Shown in pieces: positions 44,131 to 57,655 of a stretch of 64,000 bases of DNA. The DNA is from Acanthosepion lycidas (Eukaryota > Mollusca > Cephalopoda > Sepiida > Sepiidae). The notes beneath the pieces are model-generated. The model searched no databases, had not been told where the DNA came from, and saw only the letters and a program-made list of their open reading frames with translations. The stretch is from the NCBI GenBank assembly GCA_963932145.1, contig OZ010578.1, positions 25,172,816 to 25,236,815 of the forward strand. The letters run 5' to 3'. The position numbers and the translations under genes are program-made. Numbering within the stretch: position 1 is the first letter of the stretch; the number at the start of each line of letters is the position of its first letter.

Positions 44131-47100
44131 GCCAGTTTGTAAAATTATTGACTTTCACATGCTTCACCGATTATCCGGCTTCCTAAAAACAATAAAGAAT
44201 TTTATTTCACAAAAAAGAAACTATTATCCTATCTGTTCCATGGTTGAGGTAATTGCTCAGTTTCCACCGATGTCAATAGTCACTGTTGGATCCCAGTTAA
44301 TAAACCTGAATATTGAATGCTCATTTTTAATGCAGATCTTGCACTTTACCCACTATCCTTTTTCTTTTTCAAATCTGGAATCAACTACTTTCCCACTATT
44401 TTACTCTATTATGACTAATGTTGAATAAAAACACTTTTTCAATTCTCTTTTTAATCCTCTAAGACCAAAGTGTGACATCAAATTATAGTATTTATTTTAT
44501 TTTTTAACACTGAAACTATTATTTCCTTTATGAGAAATAGTGTATTTTTAGTAAAGATTCTATCCCTACGTCCAACTGTCAGATATTTTAACCCGATCAA
44601 TGTTTGACGAAAACGTTTTTATTTACACCCACTACTTATTTCCGTTTCTATTAACCCATTTTAAAGGTACAAGTCCTATAATCCGATTTTCTTATAATCC
44701 GACTACCATTTGATCAAAACGTTTTATTGCTATTTACTATTTGTGCTTCTGTAATTCCATCATAGTTAAAAGACGTTGCAGGTGTAAAATAGCCGCTTCA
44801 GAATATTTTTCGGGTCGTTACTACGTAATCGAATCTTGTAACATCATTGAAATGACATTTGTTAATCTTACACATGATTTATCCAACAACACCTTAGAAC
44901 CAAGCCAGACATTACGCTGTGGACTTGTTGTTTATGATATGATACTTGTAAAAGTTTAAGGGAGTAGTCCTCTAAAGATCGCTTAATCACCATACTGAAA
45001 AGCGTCAAAAATAATACAGGGTGTGATTGATAAATTGTCGTCTAAATTACATAAAAATGAAAATAAAACTGACATCTCATTTTAACAGATATATTTAATA
45101 AAGTTACATTAAAGTATCTTGAAATGCGAAAGAGTAAATTCATTCAATAAAATTCCCATTGGCTTGAACTACGGCATCCAAACAACTTTGGAATCTCCTG
45201 TATCTCTTCTGGAAGGTCACCTTGTTAAACTTGGTGAATGCTGCCATAATCCTTGCTTTCAGTTCACTTTGGTGTTACAAGGAGTTTTGTTGTTCTCTCG
45301 CTCAACTGCGCCCACACATAATAATCAAGGGGGTTGCAATCTGGGAAGTTAGGTGGCCAGATGTAAGAGGTGATGTGCTCGCAGAAATTGTCTGGCAGCC
45401 ATGACTGAGTTTTCCTGCTTGTGTGTCATGGGGCCGAGTCTTAAAATAGGATCTTCCAGCAGTCACTCTCTTGAAACCCTCACCAATAAATTCGGGAGTT
45501 CTATTCTTATCAGAACGATTAGACTGAGTTTTCCAAGCTGCTGTACCTTCGTAATCACCATTACACTCATCAACTCTTTCTGAATCTTCTACACTGTCCT
45601 CAGATTGGCACCCAAACACTCCCGGCGCGAATGCCAAGCAGTACAACATGCCGTTTCCAAATTTCTAGCGGAGTGAATTGCGTCATGCTGCTCTTTATCT
45701 TAGAGACGGTGCCTAAAGAACCCTACTATTCTGTGCAGCTGACAAAATCAAAAACCAACAACGCTTATGCGCAAAATTAAATATATAAATAGGGAGTATC
45801 TATCGATATTTACTGTATTAGAAATAACAAAATAAATAAATAAATAAATAATATTTGAAAAGATATTTAGCTGTCCATTCATTAAACAATTTAAATAAAT
45901 AATGTGTATATTTTTCAAAATGATAAGTGGTTATAAATAAGCCAACGAAAAAAAAAAAAAAAAAAAAGAAAAAAAAGAAAGATAATTGCCTTTTATAGAT
46001 GTTACACAAGGTCAGAGCGCGTACACACGGGTCAAGAACAAAATTTTCCCAGCCCCTGCAGCGGTCGGTTGCGCTGGCATCGGTATGACTACTGATCCCC
46101 TCTCTAGTGCAATGGGGGCGCGGTGCCCCCTCGACAGCTGTTCTCCAGGACTGGGCACCTCCCTGTATTTATTTTCCACAACTGAGACAATTTTCTAAGC
46201 GTAGATTATATGTGGTACAAGGTCGAAAGTGTGGGACATCTATTGAGGATCGAACTCACTACTCGGTCGCAATTGATCAAGCGAGACAAACTTGATAACC
46301 ACGACACCACGTTGAAGTGCCCAAATCTAAGTGGGAATGACTGCAAAACAGTCCCCTCCTCAAAGGTATAGGAACAACACACAGATGCATGCTGGGATTT
46401 TTTTTCCTAGCCAATGAAATAGGCCACTTTTCGGTCTTAACTGAGTCGATTAAGACCGAGAAGTGGACTATTTCTGTCCTTTCTTGTGTTGAAGTCGGAA
46501 CGCTGCAATAACTTGTCTGTATTCGCCCTTTGTGTGTCAAGAGCATTTTTCGTGAACTTTTTGCCTTATTACTGTTACTTTTCTTTATTGCTGTTATTTT
46601 GCCTTGTGCATATTGTTTGCACAGTATTATGTCTGCCCTGTTATTTTCTATTCTTTCTCTTGAAAGTTTATTGCAAACTTTGTCCAATTTGTTTGTTGAG
46701 CATTTCTGCCAATTAAACTTAACCATGGCTAATTATTCTACACTAATAGTCAAGGAAGCCTTCAGCAGAAAAAAACAAAACAAACTATAATACATAACAT
46801 CCTCATAAAAGTGAAACTTTCACATAAAAATGATGATCAAAGACGTATATTATATCTCATACAGTTGCAACAGAAAATATAGAATTGAGTTATGGCATGA
46901 TAAAAAGTTGAGAAGGAAAAGAACATTTTTCTCTTTGAAATTAGATTAAAATAATACACGGGGAATAAAGTGGGGAAGTAAGCAAGTTGAAAGAAGCTGT
47001 ACATATGAGTTTGTTAAAAAAATAAATGTATAAGCAAACCACATTAAGATTTTAATTCTTGTATTGGGAACCAATTCTCAGGAAATTCTAATCTTAATAC

Positions 47101-50100
47101 TTAAGAGTACACATGTCTCGAGTTAAACTTAGCAACTAAAAGATCGTTTCTCATCGCATTTTCAAATCCATTAACGCTTTTCGCAAGGGTTTCAATCCAA
47201 GAACTGATCAGGCACTTTGTTTTACAGTCTTGAAATAGTTTTACAAGTAAAATGTTACCTCATATGAGAACTTTGGAGAAATGCGTTACTTTGAAACAGT
47301 GGATCACCATGAAAAGAAGTAACTAGCTGCTGCAAGATCAAATCATGAAGAAGAAAAACAGAATGACAAGGAACGAGAGACAAGAGTGACGTAAGCTTTC
47401 TCTATTCTCGCAGTGGAATATACTTGACGATAGCTGTTGAATATATCGGTCGAAACGTCGCGATAAAAGCAATGAAGTTGAAAATGCTAGTCCGAAAGGA
47501 TCATTGAAGAGTGAAATTCAGACAAAAGTTGAGGTCTGGAGAGTACATCGGTTAAAACGATATGATAAATCAATAAAAATGATGATTTATTCGATTTATT
47601 TGAACTATTGTTATAGATGCTATTATAGACAAGAAGTTTCAGCTAAATACGGCCTGACCCTCTTCAGATGTTCAGCTTTTTGGCTGATATAATCATACAG
47701 TGCTGTTCGATAAAAGTGACTCACCTGATTTTTTTACTAAAAATATTTTTTGTCTATTGTTTGTGGGGTTAAAAGAATTTTTAATCTTACTAATATAAAG
47801 ACCCCTTCCCGACCACCTAGGAAACAAGTTTATTCACCCTAAGGTATTCTATTGATAATTATAAATTTGGATATAAATGAAATTCAGGAAAAAAAGTGAC
47901 TCAGATATGTGCAAAAAAGTGACTCAGATATCGCATTCTAATCATTAAACTGGTAAATTTAAAGAGCTTTTGAAAGAATATTGAAAACTATTTTATAATA
48001 CACTCAGAACAATATTCTAGAGAATTCTAGAACAGCTTAAATTAAATCTTGAATATTCCAGAATATTCCAGAAAACCTCATACAGTATAAAAACAGCTTG
48101 AATTAGCCACTCAGAACCACTTAAGGGATCTATTATTGCCCTCTCAAAAGCAGGCAAGTCTACGAGAGAAATTGCAGCAATTGCTATAACCTCGCAATCA
48201 ACTGTCTCTCGAGTTCTTAGGGCACATAATGATGCCACTCCTGCCCAAGGAAGGAAACAAGGGGACGAAAGAAAAAGATTGGTGATAGAACTGGCAGGGT
48301 AATCAAGAGAGAAGTTGCGGAGAACAGGACTATAACTAGCCAAGAAATTGCAGCCAGTCTAAGCGAAGAGCAAGGTGTTAGTCTTGCCTCTTCAACAGTC
48401 CGTCGGTGGCTGTTAGAACAAGGCTACAACTTTTGTACACGAAGGTTTAAGTCGCTAATAAGCAAAGCCAACAAAACGATTACAAAAATTTCACCGAAGA
48501 AGACTGGAAGAATGTTCTCTTCTCCGATGAAACGAACGTTGAGCTAAATTCAAAGGATAAGCGATCTAAAATCCGAAGAAGCTTTCAAAGCTCTTTGAAT
48601 TTAGCAGTAAGTACTGTCAAGCATCCGTTTAGTATAATGTTCTGGGGATGCTTTTCTTTTCATGGAACTGGTTTCTTAAAACTTATTGAAAAGACCATCA
48701 GGAGCGAGCAGTACAAGAGAATTTTAGTCTTGTCTGCTCACTTCTGCTGAAAGGGTGCAAATCGACCCCACTAGGCTCATTTTTATGCAGGATAATGCTC
48801 CCTGTGACAAATCAAAATTGATGAAGGAATACTTTGATGAGAAGCAGGTGAGTGTTATGACATGGCCACTCAATCTCCTGACCTCACCCCCATAGAAAAC
48901 TTATGGAGAATTATAAAGTACAGTCTCTCGAGAAAGTAGTTGAACAACAAAGAGGATTTGATTGTGAATTTCATATTCAAATGGAATTCAATGCTTGGAG
49001 ATGAGATTTGCCAGAACATTGAAAAGGTTATTCAAAATAAAGGAGGACCCATAGATTATTAAATATTTCGAACTATATTACCTATTATAAATAAATTATA
49101 CCTCTATTATTCTTTATTTAAAGTTGTTCAGTTATGTTTCTATTGATTACTAGTTTCAGGAAATAAGTGAGTCACTTTTTTTTTGCACGGAGTTTTTCCC
49201 TAAATCTCATTTATACCCAAAATTATAATTATCAATAGAATACCTTAGGGTGAGTAAACTTTTTTACTAGGTGGTCGGGAAGGGGTCATTATATTAGTAA
49301 GATTAAAAATTAGTTTGACCACAAAAACAATACGCGAAAAAAATTTTAAGTAAAAAAATCAGGTGAGTCACTTTTATCGAACAGCGGTGTATTTTCCATT
49401 TCTTTATTATTGTGTCTTTTTTGTCCCTGTGATGCTAGTTCTTGTCCATTCCTGCCAAACCAAAGATTATTATTTCATCATTCTGGTCCAAAGATTGAAC
49501 TCATGACAACCAGACACGGTTACACTTGACTTAAAATCTATTGTATCCAGTACACCGCAATTCTGAGATAGTTAGCCTAAACTTCATGTCTATAATAAAA
49601 TCTATAATCAAGATGATTTAAAAATGTACACAGAGTAATTGTACGAAACGTTTTTATAATAACATCAATAATCAAAATGTGGAAATTAGTTCGAATAAAA
49701 GGAATAAGTTAAAGTACAATGATAATTCTTGGTTTCTATATTGAAAAGGAAAATTATCACGAATGAAGATGTTTAATTTAAGCTGTCTTAGAAAAGTAAC
49801 AACACCAAGTGCTGGTGCGTAGTATCCTTGAACTCCCTTGTTAGGGTCCCAAGCCTGATTAGGGCTCCCGGACGTCATTTGTGACACTAGCTAGTATTTA
49901 TTAACCCACCCACGAGGATTAAATGTGGCACAAGGCCGGTTTAATGTGGGTTGCCCGCGAGCCCGTAGGCTAGGCCAAAAATATGACCTTTGAACCCGCC
50001 TGGACGGGTTCAGGTCCTGTCTACCTCCCCGAAGGAAACCTTGCCCTTCGGCAAAGCTTCCTCCGAGTTCCTCCCTGCATTAGGGAGTTCGACAGAAGCC

Positions 50101-53100
50101 AGCCGGCATGATCACAAAGCACAGATACTACACTTTGATCCTAAAACGGGCATTTGTGACACTAGCTGTCTTATCAATATTTGCTTTTCTCTATCTACAT
50201 TTTTATACGTTACAAATTAAATTAAGCACAAGTGATTATAAAAGGATGAAAAGTTTTTACAGATTTTGACGTCATTTGTAATTTGTTTATATAATATAAA
50301 ATTCAATATTCACTATCCATAATATTGAACGTGTTAAAATTATTCAACTTTTAAACAAGAAAACTGCCAAAGTTGATGTTAAAAATTGACTCAACATTGC
50401 TGATTTATTTAAGATGATCCATTATCACATGTTTCTAATTTGTATTTACAAACATTGTATTTATTTGCAATTGTTCACTTATATTACATGTATAATTGTA
50501 TATAATTAGGTTAAAATAAAATTTGTGTTTTGTATGAAATTTGTATTATATAATGAAAATTGAAATGTAATTGATTTGGGGCCACGTTTTATAGATCGGT
50601 GTGGGCGGCTGGCCAGTATCATAAATTCTAGTGTTTATGTAGGTGTGCGGACGGAACCTTTTGCATCGGCCCTGACAAGAAATTTGCACAGACATCTGGA
50701 AATGATGTTAGCCGAAAAAAAGCAGTCGAATAAACAAGTTATTTCGTGTAAAAAAATGTGCGTACATTTGTAATTTTTTTTCTCCTATCTGAATATATTT
50801 TGAATATGAATAGAATAAATATTTCTTCTTTTTATCAATCGATTTGTTATATAAAACCAATCAGAAATTAGCACAAAGTAATGATCCGAAAGCAATTTCA
50901 CTCTGAGCAAGACTAAATTATTTTGTACATGAAATAATTTAATGTTACTTATTATGTTTTTTGCCCACAGCTTTCACCTTCTTGTCAAACATGGACATGA
51001 ACAAGATTGTGCAGACATTTGAAAAAGATGTAAACCAATTAATTCAGAAGAAACTCTCCCCAAAGGAAATTCAGTAAGTCTTTTTAAGTGCTTCAGTAAC
51101 ATGTGAAAAAAGTTAACTTTTGCTTATTACATATTCATTTGTTTTATTTAGATTTACTAAACAGTTTAGTGGAACATAAAGCGAAGTGAAGCATTAGAAG
51201 CAAATTTAGTACAAGACGATGGTAAAAGACGTTAAGATAAGAAATATGAGCTTAGTAGGCATCATGGAATATGAGGGTAGGAAGACCAATTTGTGTTGAG
51301 TATTGCATCATGAGATATGAGCGTAGAAATACTAATTTAAGCGTTCAATGTCATCATGGGATATGAGCGTAGAAATACTAATTTAAGCTTCCAATGTCAT
51401 CATGGGATATGAGTGTACAAATACTAATTTAAGCTTTCAATGTCATCATGGGATATGAGCGTAGAAATACTGATTTAAGCTTTCAATGACATCATGGGAT
51501 ACGAGCGTAGAAATACTAATTTAAGCTTTCAATGTCATCATGGAATATGAAAGTAGAAATACTAATTTAAGCTTTCAATGTCATCATGAGATATGAGCGT
51601 AGAAATACTAATTTAAGCTTCCAATATCATCATGAGATATGAGCGTAGAAATACTAATTTAAGCTTTCAATGTCATCATGGGATATGAGCTTAGAAATAC
51701 TAATTTAAGCTTTCAATGTCATCATGGTATATTAACGTAGAAATACTAATTTAAGTTTTCAATGACATCATGGGATATGAGCGTAGAAATACTAATTTAA
51801 GCTTGCAATGTCATCATGGGATACGAGCGTAGAAATACTAATTTAAGCTTTCAATGACATCATGAGATATGAGCGTAGAAATACTAATTTAAGCTTTCAA
51901 TGTCATCATGGGATATGAGCGTAGAAATACTAATTTAAGCTTTCAATGTCATCATGAGATATAAGCGTAGAAATACTAATTTAAGCTTTCAATGTCATCA
52001 TGGGATATGAGCGTAGAAATACTAATTTAAGCTTTCAATGACATCATGGGATATGAGCGTAGAAATACTAATTTAAGCTTCCAATGTCATCATGGGATAT
52101 GAGCGTACAAATACTAATTTAAGCTTTCAATGTCATCATGGGATATGAGGGTAGAAATACTAATTTAAGCTTTCAATGTCATCATTGGATATGAGCGTAG
52201 AAATACTGGTTTAAGCTTTCAATGACATCATGGAATTTGAGCCTAGAAATACTAATTTAAGCTTCCAAAGTCATCATGAGATATGAGTGTAGAAATACTA
52301 ATTTAAGCTTGCAATGTCATCATGGGATATGAGCATAGAAATAATAATTTAAGCTTTCAATGTCATCATGGTATATTAGCGTAGGAATACTAATTTAAGC
52401 TTCCAATGTTATCATGAGATATGAGCGTAGAAATACTAATTTAAGCTTCCAATGTCATCATTAGATATGAGCGTAGAAATACTAATTTAAGCTTCCAATG
52501 TCATCATGAGACATGAGCGTAGAAATAGTAATTTAAGCTTCCAATGTCATCATGAGATATGAGCGTAGAAATACTAATTTAGGTTTCCAATGTCATCATG
52601 AGATATGAGCGTAGAAATACTAATGTAAGCTTCCAATGTTATCATGAGATATGAGTGTAGAAATACTAATTTAAGCTTCCAATGTCATCATGAGATATGA
52701 GCGTAGAAATACTAATTTCAGCTTCCAATGTCATCGTAGAAATACTAATTTAAGCTTCCAAAATCATCATGAGATATGAGCGTAGAAATACTAATATAAG
52801 CTTCCAATATCATCATGAGATATGAGCGTAGAAATACTAATTTAAGCTCCTAATGTCATCATGAGATATGAGCGTAGAAATACTAATTTAAGCTCCCAAT
52901 GTCATCATGAGATATGAGCGTAGAAATACTAATTTAAGCTTCCAATGTCATCATGAGATATGAGCGTAGAAATACTGATTTAAGCTTCCAATGTCACCAT
53001 GAGACATGAGCGTAGAAATACTAATTTAAGCTCTCAATGTCATCATGAGACATGAGCGTAGAAATACTAATTTAAGCTTCCAATGTCATCATGAGATATG

Positions 53101-56100
53101 AGCGTAGAAATACTAATTTAAGCTCCCAATGTCATCATGAGATATGAGCGTAGAAATGTTAATTGAAGCTCCCAATGTCATCATGAGATATGAGCGTAGA
53201 AATACTAATTTAAGCTCCCAATGTTATCATGAGATATGAGCGTAGAAATACTAATTTAAGCTCCCAAAGTCACCATGAGATATGAGCGTAGAAATAGTAA
53301 TTTAAGCTTCCAATGTCATCATGAGATATGAGCGTAGAAATACTAATTTAAGCTCCCAATGTCATCATGACATATGAGCGTAGAAATACTAATTTAAGCT
53401 TTCAATGTCATCATGAGATATGAGCGTAGAAATACTAATTTAAGCTTCCAATGTCATCATGAAATATGAGCGGAGAAATACTAATTTAAGCTTTCAATAT
53501 CATCACGGGGTATGAGGAACGGAAAATTTAGTTTAATTTTACAATACCAAAAGTTCAAATAAGATTTGTGAGAATAAATTCGTCTTAATGAATTTAAAAC
53601 TTAAAATGGGAGATTGATGTTTGTATGTCAGCTAAAATGAGCCTATTTGACTCTTAAAACAGAAGTAACATTTCTTTTTATTTTGCACGTTATAAATTAA
53701 CTGATTACACAAAGATGCACTTGATTGTAAATGTTACTATCTACATAATCATACGAGGGCGTACTTAAAGGTTCTCAGCTTAGCTAAGAAGAATGGTCGA
53801 AAGCCAATAAACCTACAAGCCATTCCACATATTCCCGCTGCTACTTAACATACTTGTCACGTATTTTCATAAATTTCTTTAAGCGTCACAATTTAAGATT
53901 TGCATGTTTCGTCCTCTTTTTGGGGAGAGGTTTAAACTGAGCACTCCGCATCCTATAAGTATGAGTTAATATATATTATTTATATATAATATATATAGTA
54001 CAATATAATAAATATATGTAGCATCAGAAATAAATAATAACTATATATAGTATAATACACTTATATATTTACTCAGCAGAGATTGACACTAGAAAATGAC
54101 ACATAGGACGAGCTTGCGAACGGTCGAGCTATGGTAATTGACGAGCATGTATCAACTGACATTTGTAGAGGGCAGTATGATAATTTACATACACTTGTCA
54201 ATGCATCCAGGTCTGCGATTGCAGAACACCTAATAATAAATGCTTGTGATTCATATTGCTGATTCCCATTTACTTTTTAGTCGATTATACATAATTATAT
54301 CTTTTGTCTTCGACTGAACTCTGAAGAGTCAGAAAAGATAACGCGTTATTTTTTTTAATTTGATATTTACGGTGAATAATTTATTATCTACTTATTCTTT
54401 TCCCTCTTGTGTATATATATTAGGACATATGATATGTTAATATCTACATAATAATATGTTGTACCCAACATAAACTATTTAATTCATATTTTATATTTTT
54501 AATGAAAGGTAAAAGAAAAAAAATAACGTTCCTACTAAATTATATCTATATAATTTATTAAGGTTGTAACCATATTTTCGTTAATAATTATTCTCTTTGA
54601 TTAGAATATAAGTATTTTGGGGTAATTTCTAACCTTTGCGCCAGGAGGCTTTTCCATTGACGCTGCTATTATTTTGATTACCTTCATTCCTCAGCAATGA
54701 TTGTTGTTTTAAAAAACGATCATTAGAATTTTAATAAAATCTAAATATATGATGATAGTGAATTTATTTATTTTTTCTTAGGAATTTACAAAATATTAAA
54801 CACTATTTATTTATTAGTTTTTTTATTTACAAAATAATGTTCTATTTACAACATTTTAAAAACTAATACAATTAAAACTAATGCAATCCAATATTTAAAA
54901 TTTACCAATTTATAAAGAAATAAATAGGAAAACATTCTTTTAGTCATGAATTTATAAACATTTACTAAATTATTAAAATATGTGAAAACTGTAAGGAAAT
55001 CCTTATTATTTACCGTTTTATAAAGTTCGAATTAGCTGTCAATTAACCGATGTTTTGCCAACCATTTCAACAAACAATATAATAAATAGTGTAAATAAGC
55101 AAGTTGATGAATAGTGTTTATTATTGTTGTTAATTCTCAAGAACAAAGAAAATGGATAATTTCACTTTTATATGCTCAGGTTTTATTAAAATTCTAATCA
55201 TCGCTTTTTAAAATAAACATTGCTGAGAAGCGAAGCTATTAAAATAATAGTTTTTCAAGGGAAAAATTCATTTTGACACGCACGCAAGCAAAGGTTAAAG
55301 GTTACCGATTTTGTTGCTTATTTTCAGATGGGTGCGTAATTTGGGGCACAATTTTGCTGAATGTCTTCGACAAGAATTGGAAAAGTCTGTCTTCATGGTG
55401 ATGCAGTCGGGAGATCTAAATCGCCAAGTACGTACGAGACTTTTTACAAAATTGATTGTTGGTCGTAATAATAAAAAAAGGAATCTAATGTTAGATCATG
55501 TCATTTTTCAGTGTATGATGTAAGTACATTCATTAGGAAAATAATAACCAATAAGCTTTACTGTTCCAGTTCACAACGCGTATGTTCGAAAATTTGAGGA
55601 GAGCAGCCGACACTATTGCCAGCGGATTGGACTTGACGCAAGATATGCTGGACAAATTCGTTGACGACTTGATGAATGATATTGGTCATCTTGAAGGTAA
55701 CTATAACATTATGTTGGTTATTCCACAATTAAATACAAAATAGCAGCTATTACGTTTTGATTAAAGTTGGTACTTTACGTTGATGCGATTTGCGAGTTTC
55801 AAGCGGCTGCAGGCTAAATCGATATATGGGACATATATTTTTACAGTGGTGTTCACTCTGAACACGGCTCGGGGGCCAGTCAAGGTAGAGTGTAGATTTA
55901 TGAGACGTTCGTACGTGACATTGTAGTGATTGGGGAAGCTGCCTCCTAGGCATCGGTTCCACGAAGCGGTGGTTTGTGGAAAAAAGTTACTTGAGTAAAA
56001 CATTACATCCCATTAGTGGAATATGAAAGGAATAAAGAGGATGCTGAACTACAGCGAAGTGTTTCCTGGACTGAAGCCAAGCGGGGAGGCTTACCACTGT

Positions 56101-57611
56101 GGAATCAGCGGCCATGTGTCCGTGAACAAGGCGAACCTTCAAAATTGAATGGGGATGGGCTTACTTTGTTCGAGATTATGGAGGGAGATGACCAAGTACT
56201 CATCTGCGCAGCGGTCCTACGACCACAACCGGTAATGGGACTGATGATTATGCTAATAGATGTTAAAATGCCATGACAATCAAAATTTCGGACTGGTTGT
56301 TATAAATTTGGAAATAGAGAAGCTATAAAAGGTGATAATTTTGTCCATTTCAGGGAAGAAACTTGAACAAATATGTTGTCTGTTTAAATTTCCTGAAATA
56401 CATAAGCTTTTACAAACGTGGCACCAAAAGAAATCATTTTTCAGTTCTTCTTATCTTTACCTGATTCTGAGAGGCGCATCTGCTGTTAAACCTCTTTGGG
56501 GGGACATTTATATAATAGCACTTTATTAGTGATTCTCAGTCGTAATTTAACCATTTTGGATGACAGTATCGTCTAAGAGGCCCGTCTGTGTTAACATGAC
56601 CGGTTGTCATCAAAGTATCTCCAACTCCGATATTTGAATAGAAGGCCAAAAAAATATTCGGCATTTTATTCAGTGGCAATCTTCTTAGATTCCCGATATG
56701 TAATTCGCGACTCGAAATTTGACGTTAATCATGACCAAATACCGACTGTACCGAAAAATAAAACAATTAATTAACAAAAAGCAGCTTAATCGGTACATCA
56801 GTCATCTCTCATCAGAGCTCGGTCGAAGATAAGACATGTGCACAGCCAATAAAAATGACAGCAACAACAACACAGGTAATAATCAGCAATCAATCCTTCT
56901 ACTTCCAGAGAGATGGCTGACAGGACTTAATATAGCTTAATATAACCTTAAGGCGAATATCAGGGTGAATCTCCCGCAGCACAGAGAACATGTCTTGGTT
57001 ATAGCAACGGGCACAGGGCACATTGATGATTGTTATGAAATACTTAAACTTGTAAGAATTTGCCATCAATAACATAACATTTTTCCGTTCTTTTTATCTC
57101 TACTGGCTTCTGAGAGGCGTGAATTCTGTCTGCGGGAATATTTACATAACATCACTTTATCAGTGATTCTCAGTCTTAATGTAAACACTTGCGGTTGACA
57201 GTATGGTCTAAGAGGTCCATCTGTAGTAACCAGAACGGTTGTTGTCAAAGTATCTCCGATTCCAATTTGAATAGAAGGCCAAAGAAAATATTCGTAATTT
57301 TATTCACTGGCAGTTGCATGTTACGTAATTCACGATTCGAAATCTGACTTTAATCGCGGGACAAATACCGACTGTTAAAAATATCCCAAAATATCTATCA
57401 GCTTAAAGATCATCGATTATCAAGACATTTCATTATATTCTAGAAACTCGCAGAATACAGTAACTAAAAGCATGTAATAATGGGATGAATCCTTTAAACG
57501 ATGGTGTTTTCATGCACGTACACACACGCCCCCCACGCCTCCCCACGCCCCCCCCACTCTCACACTCATTATACTTGTATATAATATTTGATTTATAACA
57601 TGTGTAGTTTT

Positions 57612-57655
<44 letters not shown>

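Noticed and set aside
46248-46320. Functional tRNA gene
   Set aside because: Only A- and B-box-like parts are present and no cloverleaf closes; it is a SINE head.
47436-47475. Another hammerhead ribozyme (TTGACGA ... GAAAC ... GTC)
   Set aside because: The core has TTGACGA in place of CTGANGA, stem III cannot form, and no stem I partner was found.
50576-50773. Possible extra exon just before exon 2
   Set aside because: No acceptor/donor pair in the right phase, and exons 1 and 2 already join cleanly.
51255-53515. CRISPR-like regular repeats
   Set aside because: Units are contiguous, with no unique spacers, in an intron of an animal gene; a minisatellite explains them.
55328-55523. Read-through of exon 3 past 55427 (frame continues to 55523 in another start)
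   Set aside because: The GTACGT donor at 55428 and phase match to exon 4 favour splicing; the downstream residues have no continuation.
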